Source: Poa pratensis
Lineage: Eukaryota; Streptophyta; Magnoliopsida; Poales; Poaceae
Assembly (NCBI GenBank): GCA_947311845.1
Contig: CAMZMU010000048.1
Location: forward strand, 24,322,431 to 24,386,430
Reading direction: 5' to 3'
Length of the DNA: 64,000 nucleotides
Below the pieces are notes generated by a model. That model searched no databases and had not been told where the DNA came from. It saw only the letters and a program-made list of their open reading frames with translations. The translations under genes were made by a program, and so were the position numbers. Of the stretch, positions 31,278 to 42,224 are shown one piece after another (the stretch's first letter is position 1; each line of letters opens with the position of its first letter).

Positions 31278-31728
31278 CTGTACCGTCACCGCTAGAGTTT
31301 AATGGATGTCTTTCATTCCTCCTCCTCTTCCTCCCCTTCGCGTTTTCACCGTTTCTATTTCCTCCACAACCATGTCTTCTCACCCTATTGAAGGATCCAA
31401 CCATTAGTCATCCTCTGTCGACATGACCGTCGGGGACATAGGCAGAGAGCCTTAGAGGCGAAAGTGGGCTAAGACACCCCCCTAGAAAATTTTAAATCCT
31501 TTTCAACACATACTCTGCATCGGACGTTTCCTATTATTACTAGTTTCCTATATAGCACAACTGCACAAGGGAGCAACGGGAAAAGAGGCCTCTGGAGTAG
31601 ACTCAGTGTCTATTGCACAGAGCTAAGCCGACAAAATGTCGAATATAACACCTCTAAATTCAAACTGAAACACATCCAAGAAATAAGAAAATATATAAAA
31701 ATAAAATATATATCTATATCTATAACTA
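31278..31728. other. Host flank, nothing recognised
   Basis: Sequence between the copia element and a Helitron tail. GC-rich then AT-rich, no gene. Confidence 0.4.
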
Positions 31729-31760
31729 CTAGCTAAATGCCCGTGCGTTGCAACGGTTTT
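31729..31760 (-). mobile_element. 3' end of a minus-strand Helitron
   Basis: Read on the minus strand, the hairpin CCGTTGCAACGCACGG is followed by GCATTTAG and CTAG, then T. This is the same tail as at 9516 and 60769. The element extends rightward; its 5' end was not found, so only the terminus is annotated. Exon-like pieces at 33.4-33.9 kb may be its captured cargo. Confidence 0.75.
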
Positions 31761-33366
31761 ACAAGACATATACGTGTATTGACCATTAGTTTTATTTTGT
31801 TTCAAGTTTATTGCACCCATTTTATTTTCTTGTGTCAATGGTATTAAGCGTAATTTGCGCCTCTCTTTTCTTTTTTACATATTGCCACTTTGTCGTATCT
31901 TAAAGTAGAACAAACACTACAGTTAATGTATTGACCAATTAGTTTATTTTTGTTAAACTTTTTAGAAGCAATCTACTTCTTTATTAGTTCAGACCTAAAA
32001 TCTTAAGGAATTTACATCTAAAAAAATATCTTAAGCAACCCATGTCTTCAGTTCAATATTCTTTATTATATAATATATATAATGTTACCAAAAGAACAAT
32101 GAAAATACCTTCGTCAAGTTTCAGATCGACAATTCTACAACAAAAATAACACCATTTAAAATGAGAAACCAGCGCATTGATAAAAAACAGAGGTTAATAC
32201 AAACAGTCTAAACAAAGTATCATGACCTTGGCAGATCAATAAAGTCTTACCAAGAAACAATATTGACTTCTTTCCTTTTATTAAATGAACCATGCAAAAT
32301 TGAGAAAAATATAAAATAAAAATTCAGATAAACATATAATAGTATCATGTAAAATGTGGATAATTCTTCCTGATACACGGCACATGAACAAAAGTGATTC
32401 GCACATGAAACGGTTACATTGTGGACAACAGGCTTCAGTCTCCAATCTCCACATGAAGGTGGGGATCACAGTATTGACACATCAAACACTGTATCGTCCT
32501 GAAAACTTTCTAGACAAAGTAGTCTTGGAGCACGACAGTGATAAAGTGGCGAGGAAGCGAGTCGTGCTTTATTTGTTTTCCGTATGTCACCATCTCCTTG
32601 GATGTGCCAATATATATTTGGAGGATAATGTGTACCAAGATCTGCATTGATATGAAGAGAAAAATGACAAGTAAGTTGGAATAAGCTATAATTGTGCTGC
32701 CACTGTACCAAGCTTCACAAGCATCTACCTCCGGATAGAGTTTAATCAGGTTCTCTAGTAGAATGAAGCACAACAATACCGGTGAGAACCATAAGAAATC
32801 GACAAGTCTCAAAGGCAATAATGCTTGCGGTCTGCCCAGATCAGTCCTAAATATTTGAAAAAGGAAGTGAACTAACCAATCAACATAGGAGTTACGAATA
32901 ACTGATGACTTCAGATATATATATTATTTAAATTGCTCACTGAACATTATGCCACTTCCTGAATAGTGGGGTTTATGAACATGGCATAATAGATGGGAGA
33001 CACAAGTGCTGTATTGAAAGTATCAAATGCCTGAAAGTTAACATAACAGGTGATGTTGGGATCTGTATATTAGGATGTAATCGGCACAACCTGCAAAACA
33101 TCATCTAACAAAGATGGAAAGAAAAATTCATGCATGTTCATTTTCAGTTTCATGAGTATATTCTTGCAAAAACTGGAAGGACCACAAGTTCCCTTTTCTA
33201 CATATACTAAATCAGACACTGTGTGTACCTTGTTCAGTTAAACTAACAGAATAAGTAAGCATATAGCTGAAACGGTAATTTTAGTCGCAATGTCCACAAC
33301 CTTGATACTCATTACCTACGAAGCCATCATCATCAAGCAGATGTCATTTTCTTATATAGCAACAAA
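31761..33366. other. AT-rich sequence, probable Helitron interior
   Basis: Intron-like AT-rich DNA. Open frames such as 32510-32818 (minus) are hydrophobic by composition. No domain recognised. Confidence 0.3.
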
Positions 33367-33432
33367 CCTGCTGCGGCTTGCTATTGATCTGCAGCACGAT
33401 GGACTTGTTGTTGACTGCTGGCCCCTCATAGT
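33367..33432 (-). pseudogene. Exon-like fragment, unidentified
   Basis: On the minus strand, after GTGATTGAG, an open stretch encodes YYEGPAVNNKSIVLQINS and runs to GCAG/GTTTGT, a possible donor. It reads as natural protein sequence but is too short to name. Confidence 0.3.
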
Positions 33433-33808
33433 ATCTCAATCACAACAGTGAAGGTACTGGCTAGCATGGTGACCAAGCTTAACTTCTGAATGAGTGACAT
33501 GCTTCACAATGAATTGCAGTTTTTCTTAATCTATCAACACCAAGAATACAAAAAATGAAGTGGTATGCTTGCTGTCAGCATACCACCTTACAATTCAGAG
33601 TACAAGACATATATAGTGAAAATTACAATGGTACTTACTAAGCACAAAAAATTCATCTCCGGTGCATATACAGTTCAGTTCATAGCTGTACATTGCATCA
33701 GTTTAGTTCAGACAACCTCAGTTTAATTAAGTTCAGTTGCAAACTTGGTACCAATCATATAAGCAAAAACTATTTCATGGAGCAAAGCAGATACAAAGAA
33801 GTACTTAC

Positions 33809-33881
33809 CCGTCTGCTTGTTCCTGAAGGCGTAGAAGTCGTGGTCGGCGTTCTCGAGCTCCTCCAGCGTCTCGTCACCGGC
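33809..33881 (-). pseudogene. Exon resembling plastid HPF/PSRP1 C-terminal domain
   Basis: On the minus strand the segment from an acceptor (GTGGGTAG) to a consensus donor (ACGG/GTAAGT) encodes [19 protein letters not shown] followed by KQTG. The DHDFYAFRN motif is characteristic of the C-terminal domain of long-form ribosome hibernation factors, including plastid PSRP1, which park ribosomes as inactive dimers. The next expected conserved block was not found downstream, so this looks like a captured single exon. Family match is from recognised motif only. Confidence 0.5.
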
Positions 33882-33899
33882 CTACCCACCTACAGTAGA

Positions 33900-34495
33900 T
33901 GCTAAAAAGTCTCCTCTTTCTTCAGATTCCAGCATGGATTAGTTTCCTCCAGGCCAAGCGGCGGGCAGATCCACCCATTCCCTTCTTTGCTAATTCCTTT
34001 CTTCACAGAGGCGCAGATGGCGAGGAGGTCGCGGCCGGCACGGGCAAGTCGCGAGGTCATCGTCCGCGCCAAGAAGCCCCTCCATCTCGTAGCCCTCCTC
34101 CTCCCCATAGGCGGCCGCCTCATCGACCTCAGGGAGGGACCCGGTCCTCGCTGCCGCTAGTGCCTCTGCCGATGCCGGTAGGGCTGGCTTAGGAGAGGCC
34201 GGACAAAATTTGGTCGGTGGTGAGGTGGCGCGCGTCCGGATGAGTGGGGCAGTGCAAGCGTTGGGCGGAGGGATTGGCGGCGGAACCATAGCTTCGCCGG
34301 CCTCTCTCCTTCGAGGGAGCTGCGCGAGAGAAGATCAAATCGACCAACGGCGAGGAGGGCCGGGCTTCTGGCAGCAGGGAATTTGGTGGCACATGTGGGG
34401 ATTGGGGGTGGGTCGGGGGCATCTACGAGGCGTACACGTCGGGAAGAACAGCGACCGGCTGCCGGCAGAGGGAGAGGGGCGCCGCGGGTGAAACC
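33900..34495. other. GC-rich region, no supported gene
   Basis: Open on several frames of both strands. None shows a domain. May be part of a captured first exon or the flank of the next transposon. Confidence 0.3.
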
Positions 34496-35262
34496 TATAT
34501 GCCGCTCATTACCGGCGCTATCCGCCAGCGCCGCCTGAAACGCATAGGCTATGGGACGGCCCATTTGCGTTTTTCTTTTTCTTCTCTGTTTCTTTTGTGT
34601 TGTTTTTTCGTTTTCTGTTTTCCTTTTCGTTTTTCTTTCGAAAAATTTAAATTAGAATTAAAATTTTGTTCATTTCGAAAATTGTTCATTTTCCAAATTT
34701 GTTCATTTTTGAAAAATGTTCAGATTCGAAATTTGTTCATTTTTTGAAATTTGTTCAATTTCGATATTTGTTCACTTTGGAAAATTGTTCAAATTCGAAA
34801 TTTGTTCATTTTCGATTGTTCAAATTCAAAATTTGTTCATGTTCAAAAATTGTTCAACTTCGAAATTTGTTTATGTTTGAAAATTGTTCAAATTCGAAAT
34901 TTGTTCATGTTCAGAAATTGTTCAAATTTGACATTTTTTCATTTTCGAAATTTGTTCAAATTCAAAATTTGTTCATTTTTGAAATTTGTTCAAATTCGAA
35001 TTTGTTCATTTTCGAAAATTGTTCAATTTTGAATTTGTTCATTTTCGAAATTTGTTCAAATTCAAAATTTGTTCATATTCGAATTTGTTCAATTTTGATT
35101 TTTTCATTTTTTGAAATTATACAAATCCGAAAATCTTCATTTTTCGAAAAAAGCAAGCCTCGCCGATTGGGCCGGCCCATAATGGGTCGCGGCGTGGTCA
35201 CCCTTCAGGCGGCGTTAGGAGGTAGCGCCGCTCTGAAGCAGTATACAGCATCTCCCGGCGCC
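34496..35262. mobile_element. MULE-like non-autonomous DNA transposon
   Basis: The two ends form an inverted repeat: the left CGGCGCTATCCGCC...CGCCGCCTGAA matches the reverse complement of the right, CGGCGCTACCTCC...CGCCGCCTGAA, and both continue into ATGGG...GGCCCA-type sequence. Between them lies an AT-rich tandem array. The overall plan resembles Triticeae Mutator-like elements. I could not fix a 9-bp TSD, so the outer boundaries are approximate. Confidence 0.5.
34664..35150. repeat. Degenerate tandem array of TTGTTCA(N)TTCGAAA units
   Basis: About thirty imperfect units of 14-17 bases such as TTGTTCATTTTCGAAA and TTGTTCAAATTCGAAA. All frames are open enough to give phenylalanine/lysine-rich pseudo-proteins. 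Not a gene. Confidence 0.9.
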
Positions 35263-35403
35263 GCCAGGTCGTGAGGGATTGGCTCGGTGTGAAAGGGGGA
35301 GCAGGCTTGCGGTGGATCGTATGGGCTTAAGGCCCATGTGCGCGATCGGGAGTTGCGGAAAGGCAGAAAATGGCAGACGACGTACCAACGTATTGATTTA
35401 ATA

Positions 35404-35527
35404 CTCCCTCCGTTCACAAAAGGATGTGTTAACCTAGTTTAAATTTGTATGTATCTAGACATGATTTAGTGTGTAGATACATACAAATTTAGGTTAGGTT
35501 GATACATCATTTTGTGGACGGAGTGAG
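35404..35527. mobile_element. Stowaway MITE
   Basis: 124 bp. Left end CTCCCTCCGTTCACAAAA and reverse complement of right end CTCACTCCGTCCACAAAA, flanked by TA (35402-35403 and 35528-35529). Inner arms also pair (AAATTTGTATGTATCTA and its complement). Confidence 0.93.
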
Positions 35528-35534
35528 TAGTAAA

Positions 35535-36285
35535 GATACCTAATAATAAAGGACTCTTCTAACTAGGGCACTTGCCCCCAGATTAGACTTCCGTGGGCAC
35601 GCATGAAATATGCTAATTAAGCCATGCATGCGGTTACCATGTGGACTTCTTTTTTCGTTTTCAAATTTTAAAATGTTTTATCTCTTAAACCGTAATTCCA
35701 AATCCACATCCGTTTTCACGATTGACTTTGTTGCGACAAGATCTTCAAAACTAAATCTCATCTTAATATGTTTTGACAACTTTTTTCCCACCCTAGTTGC
35801 CAGATTATAGTCACTTGGTCACCAGGTATTGTCAAGTTGTTTACCAGGTTAAAATCAAATGGTTGCCTGACTTTTTTAACTACACTACTCACCAATGTAA
35901 TCATTCTGTGACGGTAATCCTATATTATACGTGTCTAGATTGGATCAAATACTCACTTTTTGAACATGTAGATCATGGCTATGACAAAAAAAACATGTAA
36001 AAAATGACCTGGTAACTATGTATTATTTGGCCGGTAACTGTTAACCGGCAATATGGTAACTACAGTATTATAACCTGGCAACTGACGATGAAGAAAAAAG
36101 TTTGTCAAAACATATTAAGATGGGATCTTGTTTCGAATTACTCGTCGAGATGTACCCAACTGTAAAGACGGATCTTCAATTCTATTTATGGTTTAAAAGA
36201 TACTGAGTTTTGAATTCCAAACTATAAAAAGATTCCCCTAGTTAGATAAACTGAATAATAAAAGGAGGGTTTCTTGTGGTACCTC
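35535..36285. mobile_element. Fold-back element, copy A
   Basis: Long imperfect inverted arms: CATCTTAATATGTTTTGACAA near 35760 pairs with TTGTCAAAACATATTAAGATG near 36102, and CTAACTAGGG near 35561 pairs with CCCTAGTTAG near 36237. AATAATAAA words occur at both ends. No transposase. Class unknown. Confidence 0.6.
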
Positions 36286-36392
36286 ATCTTAAATGGGCCT
36301 GAAGTTTCACATATTTACATGAACTGCCACCGCTAAGTCAAAGTAACGGTTCGATTGAGTAATCCCCTTCCACTGGAATCTGCACACAACAC

Positions 36393-36510
36393 AATCAAAG
36401 TACGGAGCGTGAAGCCTTAGGTGATCCTAGTGTGGCGCCGGATCACCTAAGGCATTAGACCTAGCGGTGAACTCAATCAAAGTACGGAGCGTGAAGCCTT
36501 AGGTGATCCG
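36393..36510 (+). repeat. Direct and inverted short repeats
   Basis: AATCAAAGTACGGAGCGTGA continuing into AGCCTTAGGTGATCC occurs twice (about 36396-36430 and 36476-36510). Between them GGATCACCTAAGGCATTAGA is the inverse of sequence at 37205-37225. Confidence 0.85.
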
Positions 36511-36511
36511 A

Positions 36512-37090
36512 CGGTTGACTTTGTTGCGACAAGATCTTCAAAACTAAATCTCATCTTAATATGTTTTGACAACTTTTTTCCCACCCTAGTTGCCAGATTA
36601 TAGTCACTTGGTCACCAGGTATTGTCAAGTTGTTTACCAGGTTAAAATCAAATGGTTTCCTGACTTTTTTAACTACACTACTCAACAATGTAATCATTCT
36701 GTGACGGTAATCCCATATTATACGTGTCTAGATTGGATCAAATACTCACTTTTTGAACATGTAGATCATGGCTATGACAAAAAACATGTAAAAAATGACC
36801 TGGTAACTATGTATTATTTGACCGGTAACTGTTAACCGGCAATATGGTAACTACAGTATTATAACCTGGCAACTGACGATGAAGAAAAAAGTTTGTCAAA
36901 ACATATTAAGATGGGATCTTGTTTCGAAGTACTCGTCGAGATGTACCCAACTGTAAAGACGGATCTTCAGTTCTATTTATGGTTTAAAAGATACTGAGTT
37001 TTGAATTCCAAACTATAAAAAGATTCCCTAGTTAGACAAACCGAATAATAAAAGAAGGAGGGTTTCTTGTGGTACCTCATCTTAAATGGG
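36512..37090. mobile_element. Fold-back element, copy B (5' truncated)
   Basis: Nearly identical to 35711-36300 with few differences, so this is a recent direct duplication. The left arm outside GACTTTGTTGCGACA is missing. Confidence 0.85.
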
Positions 37091-37221
37091 CCTGAAGTTT
37101 CACATATTTACTTGAACTGCCACCGCTAAGTCAAAGTAACGGTTCGATTGAGTAATCCCATTCCACAGTTCACCGCTAGGTCTAATGCCTTGGATAGTCG
37201 CTAGGTCTAATGCCTTAGGTG

Positions 37222-38663
37222 ATCCGGCGCCAACGTGGAATCTGCACACAACACAATCAAACTATTTTGCCCCAACGAAACAGTGAGGTTGTCAATCTCA
37301 CCGGCTTGCTGAAAACAAAGGATTAAACGTATGGTGTGGAAAACAGTAGTAAATTGTAGAGAATGAAAAGAACAGTGTTTGCAGTTGGTTGTATTATCAG
37401 TGTAAAAGAATGGACCGGGGTCCACAGTTCACTAGTGGTGTCTCTCCATAAAAGATAACTAACATGCTGGGTGAACAAATTACAGCTGGGCAATTGACAA
37501 AATATTGAGCGCATGACAATGCATATATATGACATGATGATTACTATGATATTCATGTGGTCATTACGACAAAATACATAGACCGTTATCTAACAGCGTC
37601 TATGACTAATAATCCACCGCCAGGTTGTCATACCGAGTTCTCCGTTGGTATTAAGTTGCAAGCAACGGATAATTGCATTAAGTAATGTGCGTAATGTAAA
37701 CAAATGCATTAGACCTAACGGCGTACCCTTAAGCTAAGCATCGGTTATTTTATCCCTAGTGGCAACAGCACATCCACAATCTTAGAATTTATTGTCACTC
37801 TCCCAGATTACCGGAGGCATGAACCCACTATCTAGCATAAATACTCACTCTTGGAGTTACAAGCATCTACTTGGCCAAAGCATCTACTAGTAACGGAAAG
37901 GATGCAAGATCATAAATAACATATAAGATAGATTGATAATCAATTTGACATAGTATTCAATATTCATCGGATCCCAGCAAACACAACATGTAGCATTACA
38001 ATAAGATGATCTTGATCATGATAGGCAGCTCACAAGATCTAAACATGATAGTATAAAGTGGAGAGACAACCATCTAGCTACTGCCATGGACCCGTAGTCC
38101 AAGGATGAACTACTCACGCATCACTCCGGAGGCAGGCATGGTGATGTAGAGCCCTCCGGTGATGATTCCCCTCTCCGGCAGGGTGCCGGGAAGAGCTTCT
38201 GAACCCTCCCGAGCTAGGGTTGACGGCGGCGGCGTCTCTGGAACTTTTCGTGGATAATGGCTCGGTGTTTAGGGTTTTCGCGTCGGGAAGAATAAATAGG
38301 CGAAAGGGCGGCAGCTGCGGAGCCACGAGGGCCCCACACCACCCCACGGCGCGGCAGGGGGGCCGCGCGGCCCCATGGTGTGGGTGCCACGTGGCCCTCC
38401 TCCGTCTCTCCTCTGGACTCCGTCTTCGTGTTGGAAAAATAGGAGGTTCTGTCCAAGTTTCGTCCAATTCCGAGAATATTTCCAGACTAGCTTTTCTGGA
38501 ATACAAAAATAGCAGAAAACAGGAACTGGCACTGTGGCATCTTGTTAATAGGTTAGTCCCAGAAAATGCATAAAAATGCTATGAAGTGTATATAAAACAT
38601 GTAACAATTGGTATAATATCAACATGGAACATCAGAAATTATAGATACGTTTGAGACGTATCA
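37222..38663 (-). repeat. Left (3') LTR, truncated
   Basis: Matches 42393 to 47198 of the right LTR minus its insertion. Roughly 170 bases present at 42225-42393 are missing here, replaced by the short repeats at 37163-37221. Ends GAGACGTATCA. Confidence 0.88.
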
Positions 38664-38680
38664 AGCATCCCCAAGCTTAG
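38664..38680 (-). other. Polypurine tract
   Basis: On the minus strand CTAAGCTTGGGGATGCT abuts the 3' LTR. The same motif recurs inside this and another element. Confidence 0.8.
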
Positions 38681-41556
38681 TTCTACTCGTCCTCGAGTAG
38701 GTAAAACGATAAAAACAAAATAATTTCTGAGGTGACATGCTACAATCATAATCTTGATCAAATAATATTGTAAAGCACATGTTATGAATGAAGTGATCCA
38801 GGTCAATGGTCTATAGTTTGCTAGCAAGTAGATAATGAGCAAACAACTGAATCATATAAGCAAAAACTTTTCATGAATAGTACTTTCGAGACAAGCATCA
38901 AAGAGTTTTGCATAAGAGTTAACTCATAAAGCAATAGATTCTAAGTAAAAGGTATTTAACCAACACAAAGGAAGATTTAAGTTTCAGCAATTGCTTTCAA
39001 CTTTCAACATATATATCTCATGGATATTTGTCAACACAAAGCATATAATAAGTGCAATATACGAGCATATAAAAATTGTTGCACCAAAGTTGACACTAGT
39101 GTTTGCTTCTAAGATAGAAAGAAGTAGGTAAACTGACTCAACATAAAAGTAAAAGAAAGGCCCTTCGCAGAGGGAAGCAGGGATTAAATCATGTGCTAGA
39201 GCTTTTTAAGTTTTTGAAATCATATAGAGAGTAAAAATAAGTTTTGAGAGGTGTTTGTTAATTGTCAACGAATCAGAAAATGGAAAGTACAATATGACCC
39301 CTGCCAACCAGACTTTTAAGAGCGGCTCCCATGAAGGACGTTATTTCTACCAGCAAGGCAGATCATCCCTCTTTCTCTTTTGTTTACACATGCAGATATT
39401 TCACTGTTTGTCATTGCTTGACTGATAAATCAGGGCAAAAATGTGAAGAGAATTAAGCGGTTAAAGTTGTAATTAATTGGGACTGGGCACCCCATTTGCC
39501 AGCTCTTTTTGCAAAATTAATGGATAAGCGGATGTATATGCCGCTAGTCCGGTGGTAAAGTCTGTTTGACAGTTGACATAAAGACATCCACCCCGTCCTC
39601 ATGAGCTTGGTAAACATTGACACAAAATAGGAGTAATAAAGTTTGAATAGTTTAAAGGTAGCACATGAAAAATTTACTTGGAATGGCAAGGAAATACCAC
39701 ATATAGGTAGTTATGGTGGACACAGATGGCATGGATTTTGGCTCAAGGTTTTGGATGCACGAGAAGCATTCCCTCTCAGTACAGAGTTTAGGCTAGCAAG
39801 GTTATTTGAAGCAAACACAGGATATCAACCGACACAGCAAGACTTATATGAAAACATATTGCAAGCATTATAAGACTCTACACTGTCTTCCTTGTTAACC
39901 AAACCCTTTTACTAGAAAATATCTAGACCTTAGAGATACCAATCATGCAAACCAAATTTCAACGAGCTTTACGGTAGTTTTTCATTAATAGGTTTTAACT
40001 ACATGATACAAAAGCTTAAACATGAACTACTTGATAACTCAAAACAATTGACAAGTATCAAATTATCCAATACAATGATCTACAAGAATATGTAAGCTTT
40101 TTCCATTATACCATCTACCACATGCAACATTTTCTGTTCCAACCAAACACCAATCAATTTATTTCAACATAAACTCTCCAAACAATTATAAGTGAAGCAA
40201 GAGAGTACTTTCTTTAAAAGAACTAACAGCTCTGAATAAGAGATGCATGAAAAACAGGAGCTAAAAGCATAGCAATAGCTAGACAAGAATACTCAACAAG
40301 TATAAGTGAAGAATAGGAGTATTCATATGAAAAAGCGGAGCGTGTCTCTCTCCCAATCAAGAATGCTGGGGTCCAATCAAGTTGACCATAAGAAAAATAA
40401 AATACTGAAAATAAAAGCACACAGACGCTCCAAGTAAAGCACATATGATGTGAAAGAATTAAAATATAGTTTCACTAGAGATGACCTGATAAGTTGCTGA
40501 TGAAGAAGGGGATGCCTTGGGCATCCCCAAGCTTAGACGCTTGAGTCTTCTTGAAATATGCTGGGGTGATCCATGGGAGCATCCCCAAGCTTAATCTCTT
40601 CACTCTTCTTGATCACATTATATCATCCTTCTCTCTTGACCCTTGAAAACTTCCGCCACACCAAACTCAAAGTAATTCTCATTAGAGGGTTAGTGCACAA
40701 TCAAAAACTCACATGTTCTATAAGGACACAAACATGACCGTTACTTTTAACATTAGCTACTGCCACTGATGTTATGTGAAGCTCTTCACCCTAAAAAAAA
40801 TTCCACTCAACTAGTAAAAGAGAGAATGCGAAAAATAAAAGACAAAATCTGTCTAAACAGAACAGTCCGCAAAGACGAATTTTTTCGAGGCACTTACGTT
40901 GCTCAGATCGAAAAACTTTAAACTAACGAAAGATGCGTACATATCTGAGGATTACGCACAAAAATTTGCAGATTTAAATAATTTTTCTGTGATTTTACAG
41001 AATTAAAACGGTGAACAGCAGAAATCTGTTCCTGCGCAGAAATCCAAATCTAGCATCATCTTCTATTAGAGGCAATACTTGGCACAACAATGCGATAAAA
41101 TAAAGATACAAAGGAATTGTTACAGAAGTAAACAACTCCTTGACTCAAAAAAAGAAAAATTGCAGAAATAAAATAATGGGTTGTCTCCCATAAGCGCTTT
41201 TCTTTAACGCCTTTCAGCTAGGCGAGAAAGTAAGAATCAAGTGTTTCCAAGTGATGAAGCATCAATATCATCAAAAACTTCCTCAAAAACACAGCTTGTA
41301 ACAATAGGCATTTTTGGTTCAGGTAATTCTTGGGAAGCAAATTTAAATAATTCATTATGTGATTCACCCTCAATTTTATCAGTTTTAAGCACATTAGGGG
41401 GTTTTGGTTGAGGCACTTTTCGAACATACATGAATTTTTGCTCTTTCCCCACAAAAGCTTTCTGCTTTTTAAACTTGATAGAGGAGAAAGTTGAACTTAG
41501 AGTATCCTCTAATTCACCTATCCTGAAGTTTTGATTATCATGGCCAGTGCTAGCTT
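38681..41556 (-). other. Interior of the non-autonomous element, non-coding
   Basis: AT-rich with no long open frame. Two further copies of the motif GCATCCCCAAGCTTA are at 40521 and 40579. Confidence 0.6.
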
Positions 41557-41957
41557 CTAAAATAGCAATTCTTTTATTAAGATCTCCAGTGATTCATTAA
41601 CTTTGCTAGAACTACCAAGCAAATCCGGCAAGTTTTTCTCCATGGACTCCAATTTTTTTATAACATCTTCCAAAGTAGTCTCAATTTTAAGATCATTAAT
41701 AAGTGGTGTTCCTACCAAACTTTCATTATATTGCGTGCTTCCAAAGCAGGAGTCCCCAGAAAGTTGCCTCCTGTCAGAGTATCTAGAACATACCGATACC
41801 AACTAGTGATACCAACATAAAAATTTCTAAGAAGGATCATGGTAGAATATTTTTTAGTACATCTACGGTGAGCATCACTGATCCTATACCAAGCATCTTT
41901 TAAACTTTCTCCACCTTGTTGCTTAAAGGACCGAACTTCAATTTCAGGGGTACTCAT
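41557..41957 (-). pseudogene. Vestigial Gag
   Basis: Starts MSTPEIEVRSFKQQGGESLK (ATG at 41957-41955) and includes DAWYRISDAHRRCTKKYST, which resembles the Athila-type Gag core, then TPALEARNIMKVW. The frame breaks near 41750, and the 41557-41802 frame carries a coiled-coil-like tail (LEDVIKKLESMEKNLPDLL). Much shorter than a functional Gag (about 500 residues or more). Confidence 0.65.
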
Positions 41958-42129
41958 TTTAGCAAAATTAAAACAAAACAGAAAGATAACAACTTGAAAA
42001 TAAAAGTAACTAATTTTTTGTGTTTTTGATAAATAAAGCAAACAAGACTAAATAAAAATAAACTAAGCAAGACAATAACAAAGTAAAGAGATTGGAAGCG
42101 TGAAACCCCCTTGCAGAAATCCTCTTGCT

Positions 42130-42213
42130 CCCCGGCAACGGCGCCAGAAAAAGAGCTGTTGCAGGGAGTTAGAGGAGCTCTCAGAAATATTTCTCTTCCC
42201 GGCAACGGCGCCA
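42130..42213 (-). promoter_or_regulatory. Duplicated primer-binding site
   Basis: On the minus strand TGGCGCCGTTGCCGGG occurs at 42213-42198, 11 bases from the LTR end, and again at 42146-42131 (followed by one more G). Both copies are preceded by AGCTCTTTTTC. The motif matches the complement of plant tRNA-Asp. The outer copy is the one correctly placed for priming. Confidence 0.9.
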
Positions 42214-42224
42214 GAAAAAGAGCT

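Noticed and set aside
32510..32818. Hydrophobic minus-strand frame that looks like a membrane protein
   Set aside because: Hydrophobicity follows from AT-rich composition; no splice sites or family match.
34664..35150. Possible CRISPR-like array
   Set aside because: Units are contiguous and degenerate without spacers; the window is plant nuclear DNA.
34666..35274. 202-codon frame rich in phenylalanine and lysine
   Set aside because: It is the translation of a degenerate tandem repeat; all three frames give similar low-complexity proteins.
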